A stretch of DNA of 64,000 nucleotides. Origin: Diploscapter coronatus. Lineage: Eukaryota > Nematoda > Chromadorea > Rhabditida > Rhabditidae. Below the pieces are notes generated by a model. It saw only the letters and a list, made by a program, of their open reading frames with translations, was not told where the DNA came from and made no database searches. The stretch is taken from contig OZ038422.1 in assembly GCA_964036155.1 (NCBI GenBank), forward strand, positions 64,689,201 to 64,753,200. Reading direction: 5' to 3'. Shown in pieces: positions 12,945-27,622 of this stretch. Positions within the stretch are counted from its first letter, which is position 1. The number at the start of each line of letters is the position of its first letter. Made by a program: the position numbers and the translations under genes.

Positions 12945-13845
12945 ATTTCTATCGTTGTTTCTTCGTGATTTCACATGGAATTTCGAAATTTCTTGCTGCA
13001 GTATGTAGGAATATATCATACAATGATGTAAAAAATAAATTTAAGCAAGTTCCCCCACATTTCAGGTACAGGTGGTCCGTTTCCAGTCTTATAAATGACA
13101 TTTTCGAATAAAATCTTGTCTAGGCTTATTTCTACAGCACATACACTAATAATTCGTCTACAGGGTTTTCGACACCGTAGACTCCGAATCTGACGGTTAA
13201 AATTCGATCCAGCCACTTGTTTCGGAAGCGAAACTTTTCGAGAACGGGAAATAGCTAATTCTCTACAGAAAAAAGTCCGAAGTTAGTATCAAATGACCAG
13301 AAAGGTACGAATAATTCGAATCCGAAGAGATCTAATCGATACGATCACCACATCTAATGCGGTGAATTTTTCTATTTTGAGACTCAAACTATAACCCATT
13401 TTTGATCTCTAACTTCAAAAATTCACCGCATTCGACGTGGTGATCGTACCGATTAGATCTCTTCAGACTCGAATTTTTCATACTTTTCCCGTCATTTTGA
13501 TACAAAATTTGAATTTTTGTTGTAAAAAAAATAGCAATGTTCCGTTTCCGGAAGGTTCTGGAACATGCAGAACAAGTAGCCGAATAGGATTTTAACACCG
13601 TTAGATTCGGATTCTACAGTGTCGAAAATCCCGTGGACGAATTATTAGTGCATGTGCTGTAGAAATAAGCCTAGGCAAGATTTTTTATTCAAAAATGTCA
13701 TTTATAAGACTGGAAACGGACCACCTGTATCTGAAATGTGACGGGACTTGCTTAAATTTATTTTTTACATCATTGTATGATATATTCCTACATACTACAG
13801 CAAAAAATTTCAAAATACTATGTGAAGTAACGAATAAACAACGAT
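12945..13845. repeat. Roughly 900-bp palindromic foldback nested in the transposon
   Basis: The arm at 12945-13395 is matched in reverse complement by 13395-13845 with high identity. For example GGTGGTCCGTTTCCAGTCTT at about 13071 is answered by its complement at about 13710. The two sides of the centre (about 13320-13480) both read through GAGATCTAATCG and the GATCACCAC motif. It is probably an independent foldback element that inserted into, or was carried by, the host element. Open frames here are only short mirror images. Confidence 0.85.
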
Positions 13846-14759
13846 AACCGAAAACATTAAATCCGGGGATAGACGAAAGACTAGAGATGATAGCTCACAG
13901 ATTGAGGCCGAATTGGGGGCTCCTGTATTAGTCACCGTTTGTACTGGTCACCCGAATTTCGGCGACGAGAGATAAGTCACCGAACTGGAAATTTGTACTA
14001 ATCATCGGATTTCAAAAACTGCATATTTCGACAGAGACACTTGCCATTTCCTTAAATTTTTCGCCCTATTTTTGGATTTGTCGCGACATGGGAAATTGAC
14101 TAAAAATAAGAAACCGCAAAGCTATTTCAATAACAATGATTATTATGTACCTGTAAGGAAAAAGTGATGAAAATTGAATGATATAGTCATGCATATCTAG
14201 TCGACACTATTTCTTGTTAAATTCGACCGAGATAATAGTGCTTTGTATTAGTGGCAAAGGAATATTTTTGGAAATAGGAGTTTTCGACCAGTCTAATTTC
14301 GAAAGTTCATGGCAGGGTCAAGGGTTGACTACCAAAATAGCCATCTGCATCTAATCGATCTATTCCAGCGTTTTCTAGATCAATTCACCCATGTTTAGTG
14401 GTGATCGATCCATTTTAGGATTAAAAACAGTGAAATTTGCACTATTACCACCAATCAAGTACCGGTGATCGCTTTAAATAGGTAAACAGCCCCTCGATTA
14501 TGGCATATATTTCACTTGAAGTATCAGTGTTGCTAATAGCAGACCTTAATCACTAGATTTAGATATAAATGTTTCAATTACGGGCGTCATAGCACCAAAT
14601 AACGAGAAAAATGACGAAATCAATAAAATAGGCTACTTCAAAGACATCGAATTGTTCAAAAAGACCCATCAGCTCCTCGATCATTGCCAGTATCTCATCT
14701 GTTTCATCAGTTTTACAAATATCATGGTCTGATTACAAGATCCAGATATGCCTAGTTGA

Positions 14760-15060
14760 ATCATGGAGCACGATCGAACCAAACCGACATATGGCTGCAA
14801 AATACGACTTTCATCCCCACTGAATGACTCGAAAAGTGGCAAATCGATATACTAATTAGTCTAATTATCTTCTACACTCAATTTCCTTCAATTTCATGTA
14901 TGGTATTCCTAGGTACTGAATTTCCACTTGTCTCCAGCAGAATCCCCTAGAATTACTATAGAAATTCATGAGATCTGACAGGAATAGAGGTTTTAGAGAT
15001 GTCTGATTACAGAAGTACGTCATAGATCCCCAAATCGCCTGTCAAAATGACCAGTTGGAT
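14760..15060 (-). repeat. Internal repeat copy 1 (inverted)
   Basis: Reverse complement of the units at 15955-16225 and 16665-16905. Landmarks are TCTCCAGCAGAATCCCCTAG near 14933 and GTACGTCATAGATCCCCAAA near 15014. Identity to copy 2 is very high across about 180 bp and continues to AACCGACATATG near 14780. Confidence 0.85.
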
Positions 15061-15954
15061 GTGATACATCTATTTCTGAAGTCTACAGGTCAATACATCC
15101 ATATCTTGAGTCACTGGGCTCACTTATTCACTCAAAAATGATGAAACGTTCACTATAGGCATATACGAGCGACCGTAGTGATCCGAAACATATCCGAAAA
15201 GGGTCGTTCATAGTCTGTATTTCATCTGCGGTATTAGTTCTCTTAATATCATGGATTGGGAATCAGATCTGGGTATCATTGCATCAACCACGGGGCGTCA
15301 AGATTGGAAAATCCATCAAAATGAGAAAATTCGAAAAACTAACCATTTCAAGAACGCCCAGTCATCCCAAATAGGTCAATTGCCCCTCGACCACGACATA
15401 CTTTTCATCTGAAGTATCAGTTCTGTTAATATCAAGTCTCGATCACTAGGTCGGAGAATGTTTGTCTCAATTTCTAGAGCGTTTTAGGTTAAAAACGGAA
15501 AAATGACAAAATTCAAAGAAAATGCTAATTTCATAGATCAGTGTTTCATAACATACCGCAAACTGATTGAAGCTATTCTAAATTTGATTTACAGTAGCTC
15601 TTTTCTTATTATCATGGTTCGACCACCATGTATGGGTGCATTTTAATCACTACGATCACTAAATGGGGCTTAATAATAAAATCTTCAATTTTCCTAGGAA
15701 TAAATCATATTTTGACCCCATACCCCGACCTGACATATCAGAATCGGGTCGTTGATGCTGGAAATGAATAGAATCAACGTCTAGGGTAAAATATAGGCCA
15801 AGTTCGATGGTTCTATATTTGTTATGGATCGGTCGACTCATCATTTTCGTTTAATTTCGGTAAAAATTGTGATTTTTGAGACATTATGTGGCACAATCGC
15901 CACTAAACATGAATTAATTGACCTATAAACTTCTAGAATAGTAAGACATGATAG

Positions 15955-16225
15955 AATAGTTCATTTTGACAGGCGATTTGGGGATCTATGACGTACTTCT
16001 GTAATCAGACATCTCTAAAACCTCTATTCCTGTCAGATCTCATGAATTTCTATAGTAATTCTAGGGGATTCTGCTGGAGACAAGTGGAAATTCAGTACCT
16101 AGGAATACCATACATGAAATTGAAGGAAATTAAATGTAGAAGATAAGTAGGCTAGTTAACATATCGATTTGGCAGTTTTTCGAGTCATTCAGTGGGGGTG
16201 AATGCCATATTTCGCAGTCATATGT
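15955..16225 (+). repeat. Internal repeat copy 2
   Basis: Starts near GTTCATTTTGACAGGCGATT and runs past CATATGTCGGTTTGATCGG. It pairs with copy 1 as a long inverted repeat with a spacer of about 900 bp. Confidence 0.85.
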
Positions 16226-16664
16226 CGGTTTGATCGGAAAAAGTCGACATAATGACCCAGAGTGACTTCAGCACTATCAAAACAGATATGCTATTTGGAG
16301 ATATGCTATCAGAGAGGAAGATTAGTTATTCTCCAATCAGCTACTGAGAGATTCTGGAATAATAGCCCTTTATGAAATGGTTGAATTTTTGAAAGTTTCG
16401 ATTTTGTTGAAAATTGACCCAATTCAAGTCTCAGAGTCACCCCAAATGACTACAAAGAGCTTAATCAGGATATGGAATTAGTAGATTTGATAGTCCTGCT
16501 GAAAACTACCCATTCCCTGATCGGCAACTAGAAGTTTCGAGATCACTGTGATCACTTGTAGGGACGTAGTAGAGATTTATCTCGATTTTGAATGAATTAG
16601 TGAGCCCAGTGACTAGAAAGATGGATGTAATGGCCTATAGACTTCAGAAATAGTAAGACATGAC

Positions 16665-16905
16665 AAAATTGTTCATTTTGACAGGAGATTTGGGGATCTA
16701 TGACGTACTTTTGGAATCAGGTCTCTCAAAAACCTCTATTTCTGTCAGATCCCATGAACTTCCTATAGTTAACTAGGGGATATTGCTGGAGACAAGTGGA
16801 AATTTAGTACCTAGGGATACCATACATGAAATTGAAGGAAATTAAATGTAGAAGATAATTAGTCTAATTAGAATATCGATTTGGCAGCTTTTGAGGTCAT
16901 TCGGT
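16665..16905 (+). repeat. Internal repeat copy 3, more diverged
   Basis: Direct repeat of copy 2 with scattered substitutions and small deletions, for example GACAGGAGATTTGGGGATC. The greater divergence suggests it is older or from a different duplication step than the copy 1/copy 2 pair. Confidence 0.8.
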
Positions 16906-16990
16906 ATGCTATTGACCTTTTTAAAATCGCGGGGCTACTTTTACAAATTGCCTTTTCTGATAGGTTAGGCTTGAAAAATCACTAGTGCTG

Positions 16991-17082
16991 GGATTCAAGT
17001 AAAATTACACCCTCTTGTAATTGTAAAATTTTACAACCCTCTTGTAAATGCTTTTACAAGGGAATGTATTGTACTTGAATCC
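16991..17082. repeat. 92-bp short foldback
   Basis: GGATTCAAGTA at 16991 and its complement TACTTGAATCC at 17072-17082 bound a small AT-rich hairpin with internal CCCTCTTGTAA and TTACAAGGG arms. It looks like a miniature inverted-repeat element. Confidence 0.6.
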
Positions 17083-17372
17083 TAATCCAGAAATCACACG
17101 AGCTTTAGTATTTGATTTGTAGATCCAGCAAAATTATTTGCCATGTAATTAGCGCATTTTAGAGAAAACGTGAGATTTTAAGAGTAGAGCGATATAGAGA
17201 TTTTAGGATTTATGAAAAACAAAGCTGGAAAATCAAAAGAAACCTAAAAGCGTAAAGAACTGAAGCGATCAAGAGATTGTGGAAGTAAAAAAAATCAATC
17301 TTATAGGATTGCTTCTACAAGTTTGCGAAAATTTTGTGCTGTAACCTAATCACCCAACAATTTGGAATTTAT

Positions 17373-17905
17373 TAGGCTGTTAAAAGTCTTGCACCAAAAA
17401 TTTAATAAATCTCGAATTTTCTAGAAATGAGTCGAATGCCCTAGTAAGTGTGAGGACCTTGTAGATGTTCCCGAAACTCACCACATGGGTATATAGGGGC
17501 CGCGCGCAGGGCTTTGATAAATTGCCGACCATGATCAGTGAGCCTCGACTTCGAACAATCATCTATTACGAGTGACTCCAAAACAGCGCGAGCAGAGATA
17601 TCGCTGATATCAACAACGCATTCGATAAGAGCATCGCTCTGTCAGACTACCATTTGTTCCATCCTTTAAAACTCCACCTGCAAGGGGAAAAGTCGACAAA
17701 TACGACGACCTCAAAACAGCAGTCGACAACTTCGCGTCACAGTCTCCCGAATTCGGGGCGAAGGGCATCAGTGATCTGCTCAATAAATAGGCGAGAGTTA
17801 CTGATCCCAATGGTGAATATATTGTTGATTCTTGATGGTTTTAAGTAAAGCTATGAATTAATGAAAGTTTACTTATTTTTGGTGCAAGACTTTCTTAGCA
17901 ACCTA
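17373..17905 (+). mobile_element. Mariner/Tc1-like element remnant with TA target duplication
   Basis: Imperfect TIRs of about 28 bp share AAGTCTTGCACCAAAAAT and begin TAGGYTGYTAA, as in mariner families. TA dinucleotides flank both sides (17373-17374, 17904-17905). At 529 bp it is far shorter than a full 1.3-kb copy. The plus strand retains the transposase 3' end: SDYHLF near 17645, the region of the third catalytic Asp, then after a frame change KTAVDNFASQSPEF at about 17713-17754 and ARVTDPNGEYIVD at 17791-17829. A TAG at 17788-17790 stands where mariner proteins usually have Trp. It is a dead, internally deleted copy nested in the larger element. Confidence 0.75.
17632..17835 (+). pseudogene. 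Mariner transposase C-terminal fragment, frameshifted and stopped
   Basis: Two reading frames together match the mariner C-terminus: the DYHLF block and the NFASQSPEF...GISDLL...RVTDPNGEY block. A frameshift lies near 17690 and an in-frame TAG at 17788. The first two catalytic aspartates were not found, so they are probably deleted. Confidence 0.65.
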
Positions 17906-18205
17906 GTGAATATGAAAGATTGAAGATGGAAAGATAGGAAGGAGCATTGACCACTTTCTTTCAAATGTTAGAATGATAGAGACAATAGGAGAGTAGGAGA
18001 GAGAGAGAGAGAGTAAGCGAATGGAATAGAAACACAATATCTGAATAAAATCACTGATGAATAACATCGTCGAAATATTTTAACGAAAAAACTGTTTTGA
18101 TATTTTTTAAACCTGTGCGTCTTTTTCATTTCTGAGCAAAAAATTTAGTGGGTGTCCTCTACAGTGGGCGTCCTTTACAATGGGCGTCCTTTACAATATA
18201 AAATT

Positions 18206-18263
18206 TAGTGGGCGTCCTTTACAGTGGGCGTCCTGGGCGTCCGGGCGTCCTTTACCACAGGCC
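18206..18263. repeat. Right TIR of the 5.9-kb element
   Basis: Reverse complement of 12396-12453 with one substitution. Subterminal GGGCGTCCTTTACA units extend left to about 18146. Confidence 0.9.
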
Positions 18264-18272
18264 CGATTATTA
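18264..18272. repeat. Target-site duplication, right copy
   Basis: CGATTATTA, identical to 12387-12395. It is followed after eight bases by the pyrimidine run TTTTCAG, the first acceptor of the downstream gene. Confidence 0.9.
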
Positions 18273-18280
18273 TTCTCCAT

Positions 18281-18287
18281 TTTTCAG
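18281..18287 (+). promoter_or_regulatory. Probable spliced-leader acceptor of the SH2D4 gene
   Basis: TTTTCAG lies 104 nt before the ATG with no AUG between. No upstream donor is recognisable because the transposon begins 18 bp away. It is either a trans-splice site or the acceptor of a 5' UTR intron that would now have to span the whole element. Confidence 0.55.
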
Positions 18288-18391
18288 ATTATCCACCTTT
18301 ACTGAAACATACCTGAACTATCGACCATTGATTCGACCCTTCCAAGTTTAGCTGATTCCAATTCCAACTTTGGAAATCCTTCCACAAAAGG

Positions 18392-22819
<4,428 letters not shown>

Positions 22820-24534
22820 AGCAAGTTTGAAGATTCTAATTCTGTTCGTTTCCTTTTACTTTGCAAGATTTTTAAAGTATAGTAGAGTAAAAGAACTATC
22901 TTACAACTTCCTACTTGCTTTGAAAAATATTGAAAATGGGCGTATAATTTTCATTTTTTTCTTCTAAATTCGAATAAGTGATTTTTGTTTACTTTTAAAA
23001 TTGCATCATGTCCATTTTAAATATTTTCCTTGATTTTTGAAAGTTTGGTATTTTGAAACTTTTCCACTAAGATTTAATCGAATCAAATTTCTCCTTTAAA
23101 ATCCACTAGACATTTGAAATCTACCGAGATCTTGTAAGATTTTCTGATGAAATTACTCAAAGCCAAGCTATCTTCGATCTGAATTTTATTTTCCTGAAAA
23201 ATTAGCATAATTCAAAATCATAATGTTTATAGTTTCAACATTGTACAGTTTTGCAAATGAGTGACTTTTCTCCTAAATAGACGTGAGTTTTGTATCTACC
23301 CCCGTTTTGGTGTGCATTTTCGAAAATTTATGGAAAATCTTGTGCATGTTATTAATTCTGTCTAGATTTTATGCTCAACAAATTTCATTTGAAAATTCGA
23401 ACTCCCCTGAAATTCACTTCAATTTGTTTTTTTTGGCATTTCTGAGGTCGATTTCTAATCTCATTTTTAAAAATAAAACAATCGACCTCAAAAATACCGT
23501 AATCTTAATTTTCATTAGATGTTTTCTATTATCGAAACCGTGCGTACTTTTTGCTCAAAGATTTTATGAAAATTCGGCTAAATTTCTATTTTTCTTATCG
23601 TGCTATAAGCTTTAGCTTATTCGATATATCAAGTTTCCCGTATACTTTCTTTGAATGTTTAAAAAGTACGGTATTTTGAAGAAAGTATACTTTTCCATCA
23701 GTTACTTTTGCAGTTGTATCATTTCGCGTCACAATACTTCTCAACTCAAATTATTTCATTTATGAGTACTTTTTCTCCAGATTTTTTATTACTTTGAAAA
23801 AGTACTTGAAATCCAATTTCTTCCTATTTTTAATAGATTTCTTGAGGTTTGTTACATTGCGGGACTTTGTGCGTTGATTTTTGTTTACCGTATACCTGAA
23901 AGTTTATATTTTTCCGAAGAAAAGCAATTAAATTTGAAATTTTATGAATTTTTTCCATGTATGAAGTTTTCATAGAAATCTTGGTTTAGTGCCAGATAGC
24001 TTACTGTGAAATTTGGTCTTTTTTCAGTTTCAGGCAATTTGGAAATGATAAGAACCTATTTCTAAAAAAGAAATCGATAATGGGCGTGACTTATTTTTCG
24101 CATTTTTGCAATTGAATCGCATGACGTTTGGTGAAAGTGCTTCTTTATTATTTCTTGTGTCAGGAAAACCGAAATTTGTCGAGTCTTCCAGGTGAACAAC
24201 AATTTTCGATTCGTAAGACGCGCTTACAATTTGTGTGGCAGGAAGGGAATTGATTGATAGAGGGAAAATCGTCGATAACCAGTGATAAAAAGGAAAGATT
24301 GGTATTTTCTGCCTTCTTAATTTTCATTCACCCAATAAATTCTCTAGCTTTTTGCTCTCTCAAAAATGAAGATCTAACTTTTCTATAAAAATATATTTTC
24401 TTCTTTTCTCTATGAGAGTTAAATGCTCTCTTATTGTTTTTCTTTTCTCCCTCTTTCCTTCCAAATAACAAACGCCGATCTCTGATTTATAGCCTCTCGT
24501 CACATTTCAATACTTTCTACCTGAAACATCGAGT

Positions 24535-24870
24535 TTTGCCATTGCTATCAAAAAGCTAAAGAGCACGGAAAATGAGAGGGGAAAGATAGCAAAGGAAAAT
24601 AGTATGGAAAATCAAAAGGCAAAAGAATTAGAGAAAGAAATAGTATTTAGAAATGAGATGAGAGAAAGAAAGATAATGAAAGGGAGAAATAGCGAGGAAA
24701 AGAATCAGGAATAAGCGAGAATGAGTTTTTCATATCGATTGAAAATAGCTGCCTTGCCACACACATCGCCAACGGCGGGTTTCGCGGGTCTTTTTTTTTC
24801 TTTTCTTCTATCAAAATCCCGTACTATTTCTCGCTTTTTCTTTTCTCCTTTCATTTTCTCATGCTCTCTC
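24535..24870. repeat. Foldback repeat with GGAAAATAGTATGG and CGTACTATTTCTC arms
   Basis: Purine-rich left arm (24540-24720, cores at about 24597 and 24637), a GC-richer centre (CACACATCGCCAACGGCGGG near 24760-24780), then a pyrimidine-rich right arm with CGTACTATTTCTCGC near 24829. A clear example of the arm-centre-arm plan seen repeatedly in the window. Confidence 0.65.
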
Positions 24871-25317
24871 GGATATATTTTCTTAATATCTACAAAAAGA
24901 CTATTATCTCTCGTTAATAAGAGCTTTTACTACAAACTCCCAGCTAGTTTTTGTCGGTTTTTTTTTCAAGCTCAACAAAAACTCGTGACCCGGAGACTTT
25001 TATCCGTAAAGCAGCGAAAAACGGCCTATCTTATGATATGCTTTAGCTCCTTATAAAATCTTGTTTTGTAATGTCAAATTTTTTAAAGTTCTTGCACATT
25101 TAGAAATTAATTCTCTCCATAGAAAATTTCACATTTTCCAATCACATCTTGAAGAATAGGTTGTGAACAAAACCTGGGTTATAAAATTTTCATATCCAAC
25201 GTTTTTTTTCTGGAAGAAGTATCAAATTTCTTCCCGTCTAATCCGATAATTATTCATTTTGGAGTGAAAAATACAATTCTTGAGAGACCGTGATAATGCG
25301 CAATTTTTCAAAAACAT

Positions 25318-25384
25318 TGCGATTATTTTAAATATTCACTATTATTTTATCTCATTTTTTAGATTTGTATTCTTTTGAAACTTA
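25318..25384 (-). ncRNA. Candidate 21U-RNA locus just upstream of hlh-30 block A
   Basis: Minus-strand TAAGTTTCA at 25384-25376; TAGT places the predicted 5' U at 25338, spacing 38. The motif ends 14 bp before the probable spliced-leader acceptor. Confidence 0.3.
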
Positions 25385-25439
25385 TTTTTATTTTTCAGAT
25401 CACTCAATTTGACCTCAGCATTCCTTACGATTTTCTGCG

Positions 25440-27622
25440 ATGGATCCGAGCAATCAAAACCATCAACAAGTCGGTTTTTTTTTTCTAACTTTTGAAAATT
25501 TATAATTTACACCTCGTCTTAGATACACAATAATAGTTCTAAATTTCGTTGAATGCATAGATTTTTTTTAAACTTATATGATTTTATTTTGTTTCTAAAT
25601 GAGACGCCTTAGGCGATCGCAAATTATAACATGTTTTTCGAATAGATTTTTGAAATTTCCTTAAACCTACTTAATTTGTTTGAATGGAATTAAAGACTTT
25701 AGAATATTTGATAATTAGAACCACGGGTTAACTGAAAATTGACGCTATTTTATTTGAGGAATGATCATAATTTCTGAAACCCATTTGATAGTTTTGAACA
25801 GAAACCAAAAATTTCGGCTATTTAATTGAATGAATACCCCAGAGACTTGCATTAATAGTCTTTCAAGACATTCATTCATATATGGTTTTTAAATCTATAT
25901 TGAACTTTGAATGGAAATTAAAATTTCAAATAATTGATCATACCTATCTCAGCGTTATTCCATTTGAGGCTTTTCTTTAGAGTTTTTTTGAAACATACAT
26001 TTTAGAATTGAGTTTTAAATAAAAAAATATTTTTTCAGCTGTACTACGACCAACAACAGCCTCAATCTCAGCGGCACTCACTGCGACTCGACTCTATGAT
26101 GGAACGCGGGCCGCCACAACAACCCGCCGTCGCGCAAACGGTGAGAATTTTTGAGGTTTAAAGAAATTTTATCGCTGAGTTTTGTTTTAACTTTCTAAAG
26201 AATAATAATCAAGATCGCGCAAACGATGAAATGTTTGTGAAAATAAAACAAGAAAGTTAGAGTTTCTAGATTTTGTTTTTCACGAATTGCCCAAATTTCT
26301 AAAAATCGTGAGAATCCGATCTATGTATGCTTCAAAAGCAATAATACCTTTCGATAAATTAGTTAATTCCGACCACATGTATATAAGTATGAAATATTCA
26401 ATGGCAAAACGAAGTGCAAAAATTTATTAAACAAAACTCAATCCCTCCAAATCATCCTTTTCCGATCGAAAATTGAAATGTCGTCCCTCGCAAAGTTATT
26501 CTTATTTACGCCTTTCGAGCGATGATCGAAAATTCCAGAAAAAAGTTCCACGGCAAAACTGGTTTTGAATAATTCCGTGCAGGTTTTTATGGCCCTTTCT
26601 CCGAAAATACGAAAATAACGATCCCCTAAAATTCTGAACGGGACTTTTTCGGAAAAATAAGAAATGCCTCTTTTCGTCCTCTGAAAATTCAAGCATCTCT
26701 AACTTTTCAATGACAGAAATGATAAATCTGATAAGGGGATAATGATAAATGGGGTCAATTGCAAAATGATTATCAATCATTGAATATCCTAGGTTGTTTT
26801 AGAATTCTATGTTTTATCATTGGGAGAAGTTTTTGGTTTAAAAATGACGAGGATGTTTTCTGTAAATCGTTCTAGAAACTTATCCTGAACATATTTTATC
26901 CTACAACTTGGTTCTGGAAAATTTTGCTACAAACGTCATTTTGGAAACTTGTGATACGTTTTTCTGAAAAAAAAAATCAATAAAAGTTGTTCTAAAAACT
27001 CCTCTTTCTGAAAGTTTCTAGAGCCTTGCCTAATTTTTAAAATTTTCAGTTTTCCGCCGCAACATCCAGAGCAATGAATTCGCGAAATTCCGGCCGGACT
27101 AGGACCATATCAGGTAGGAAATTAGTAATTTATCAAATTTAAAAGAATCGTTTCGGGAACAGTGCATCGAAATTTCGATTCATTCGATCCGCAATGAAAC
27201 AGTTATAGAATTTTGCAAATTTTTTGAAGCATAGAAAATTTGTGCTATTAAAAGAATTGAAAAGGAACAAATAATTGGCTAATTCACCTTCGTGCTCTCT
27301 AATCATTTCATTCTTGATCGTAATACTTTAATGGTTTTTAAACGCACAAAGCTGAATTGCTTTGAACTTATTTCAAACTATGATAACATTCATAGAAAAC
27401 AAGAAGACTATAGAACGCTTAACTCACTCTTTTGAGATATTCCAAAGTTTCGGAAACATACAAATTAAAGCAAAAAATAATTGAAAATTTCCAGAATCAG
27501 CCACCGCGGCGATGTCGAATCTCTCAATGAAGTCTTCCGGGAACTCAACTAATCAGGGACAATTTCAAACAAGTTCCCCACACGGAATTCCAGGACTTAT
27601 TCAACAACAACACCAGCAACAG
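25440..27622 (+). CDS. hlh-30: hlh-30 5' block A, most distal start (4 exons)
   Basis: Exons 25440-25469 ([10 protein letters not shown]), 26039-26140 ([17 protein letters not shown]...), 27050-27113 and 27495-27622, ending [10 protein letters not shown] in phase 0; 108 codons. The protein is Gln/Ser-rich and disordered. A TTTTTCAG acceptor at 25391-25398 lies 41 nt before the ATG and is probably a spliced-leader site. The first donor must be CAA|GTCGG; the better-looking G|GTTTTT two bases on would shift frame and hit a stop in exon 3. The Rag-binding motif of vertebrate MITF was not recognised. Confidence 0.75.

Larger units (their letters stand above)
12396..18263. mobile_element. 5.87-kb TIR DNA transposon with 9-bp TSD, MULE-like, non-autonomous
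   Basis: Both ends start GGCCTGTGGTAAAGGACGCC in inverted orientation. The 58-bp termini (12396-12453 and 18206-18263) differ at one base, and a perfect 9-bp direct repeat (CGATTATTA) flanks the element. A 9-bp duplication is typical of Mutator-like elements; that superfamily label is inference, since no MULE transposase is visible. Subterminal DNA is a tandem of GTAAAGGACGCCCACT units (about 12410-12630 left, 18146-18240 right). The interior holds a roughly 900-bp palindrome, three copies of a roughly 250-bp repeat, a short foldback and a mariner remnant. No open frame reaches 75 codons, so mobilisation would need a transposase from elsewhere. The near-identical ends and intact TSD point to a fairly recent insertion. 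Confidence 0.85.
22820..25397. other. Intergenic region between SH2D4 and hlh-30
   Basis: No supported gene. It holds AT-rich 3' flank and a purine/pyrimidine foldback near 24535-24870. The 110-111-codon frames here are low-complexity. No AATAAA was found close behind the SH2D4 stop. The 2.6-kb gap makes an operon with hlh-30 unlikely. Confidence 0.55.

Noticed and set aside
18000..18015. GAGAGA run within the transposon
   Set aside because: Simple microsatellite; no further structure.
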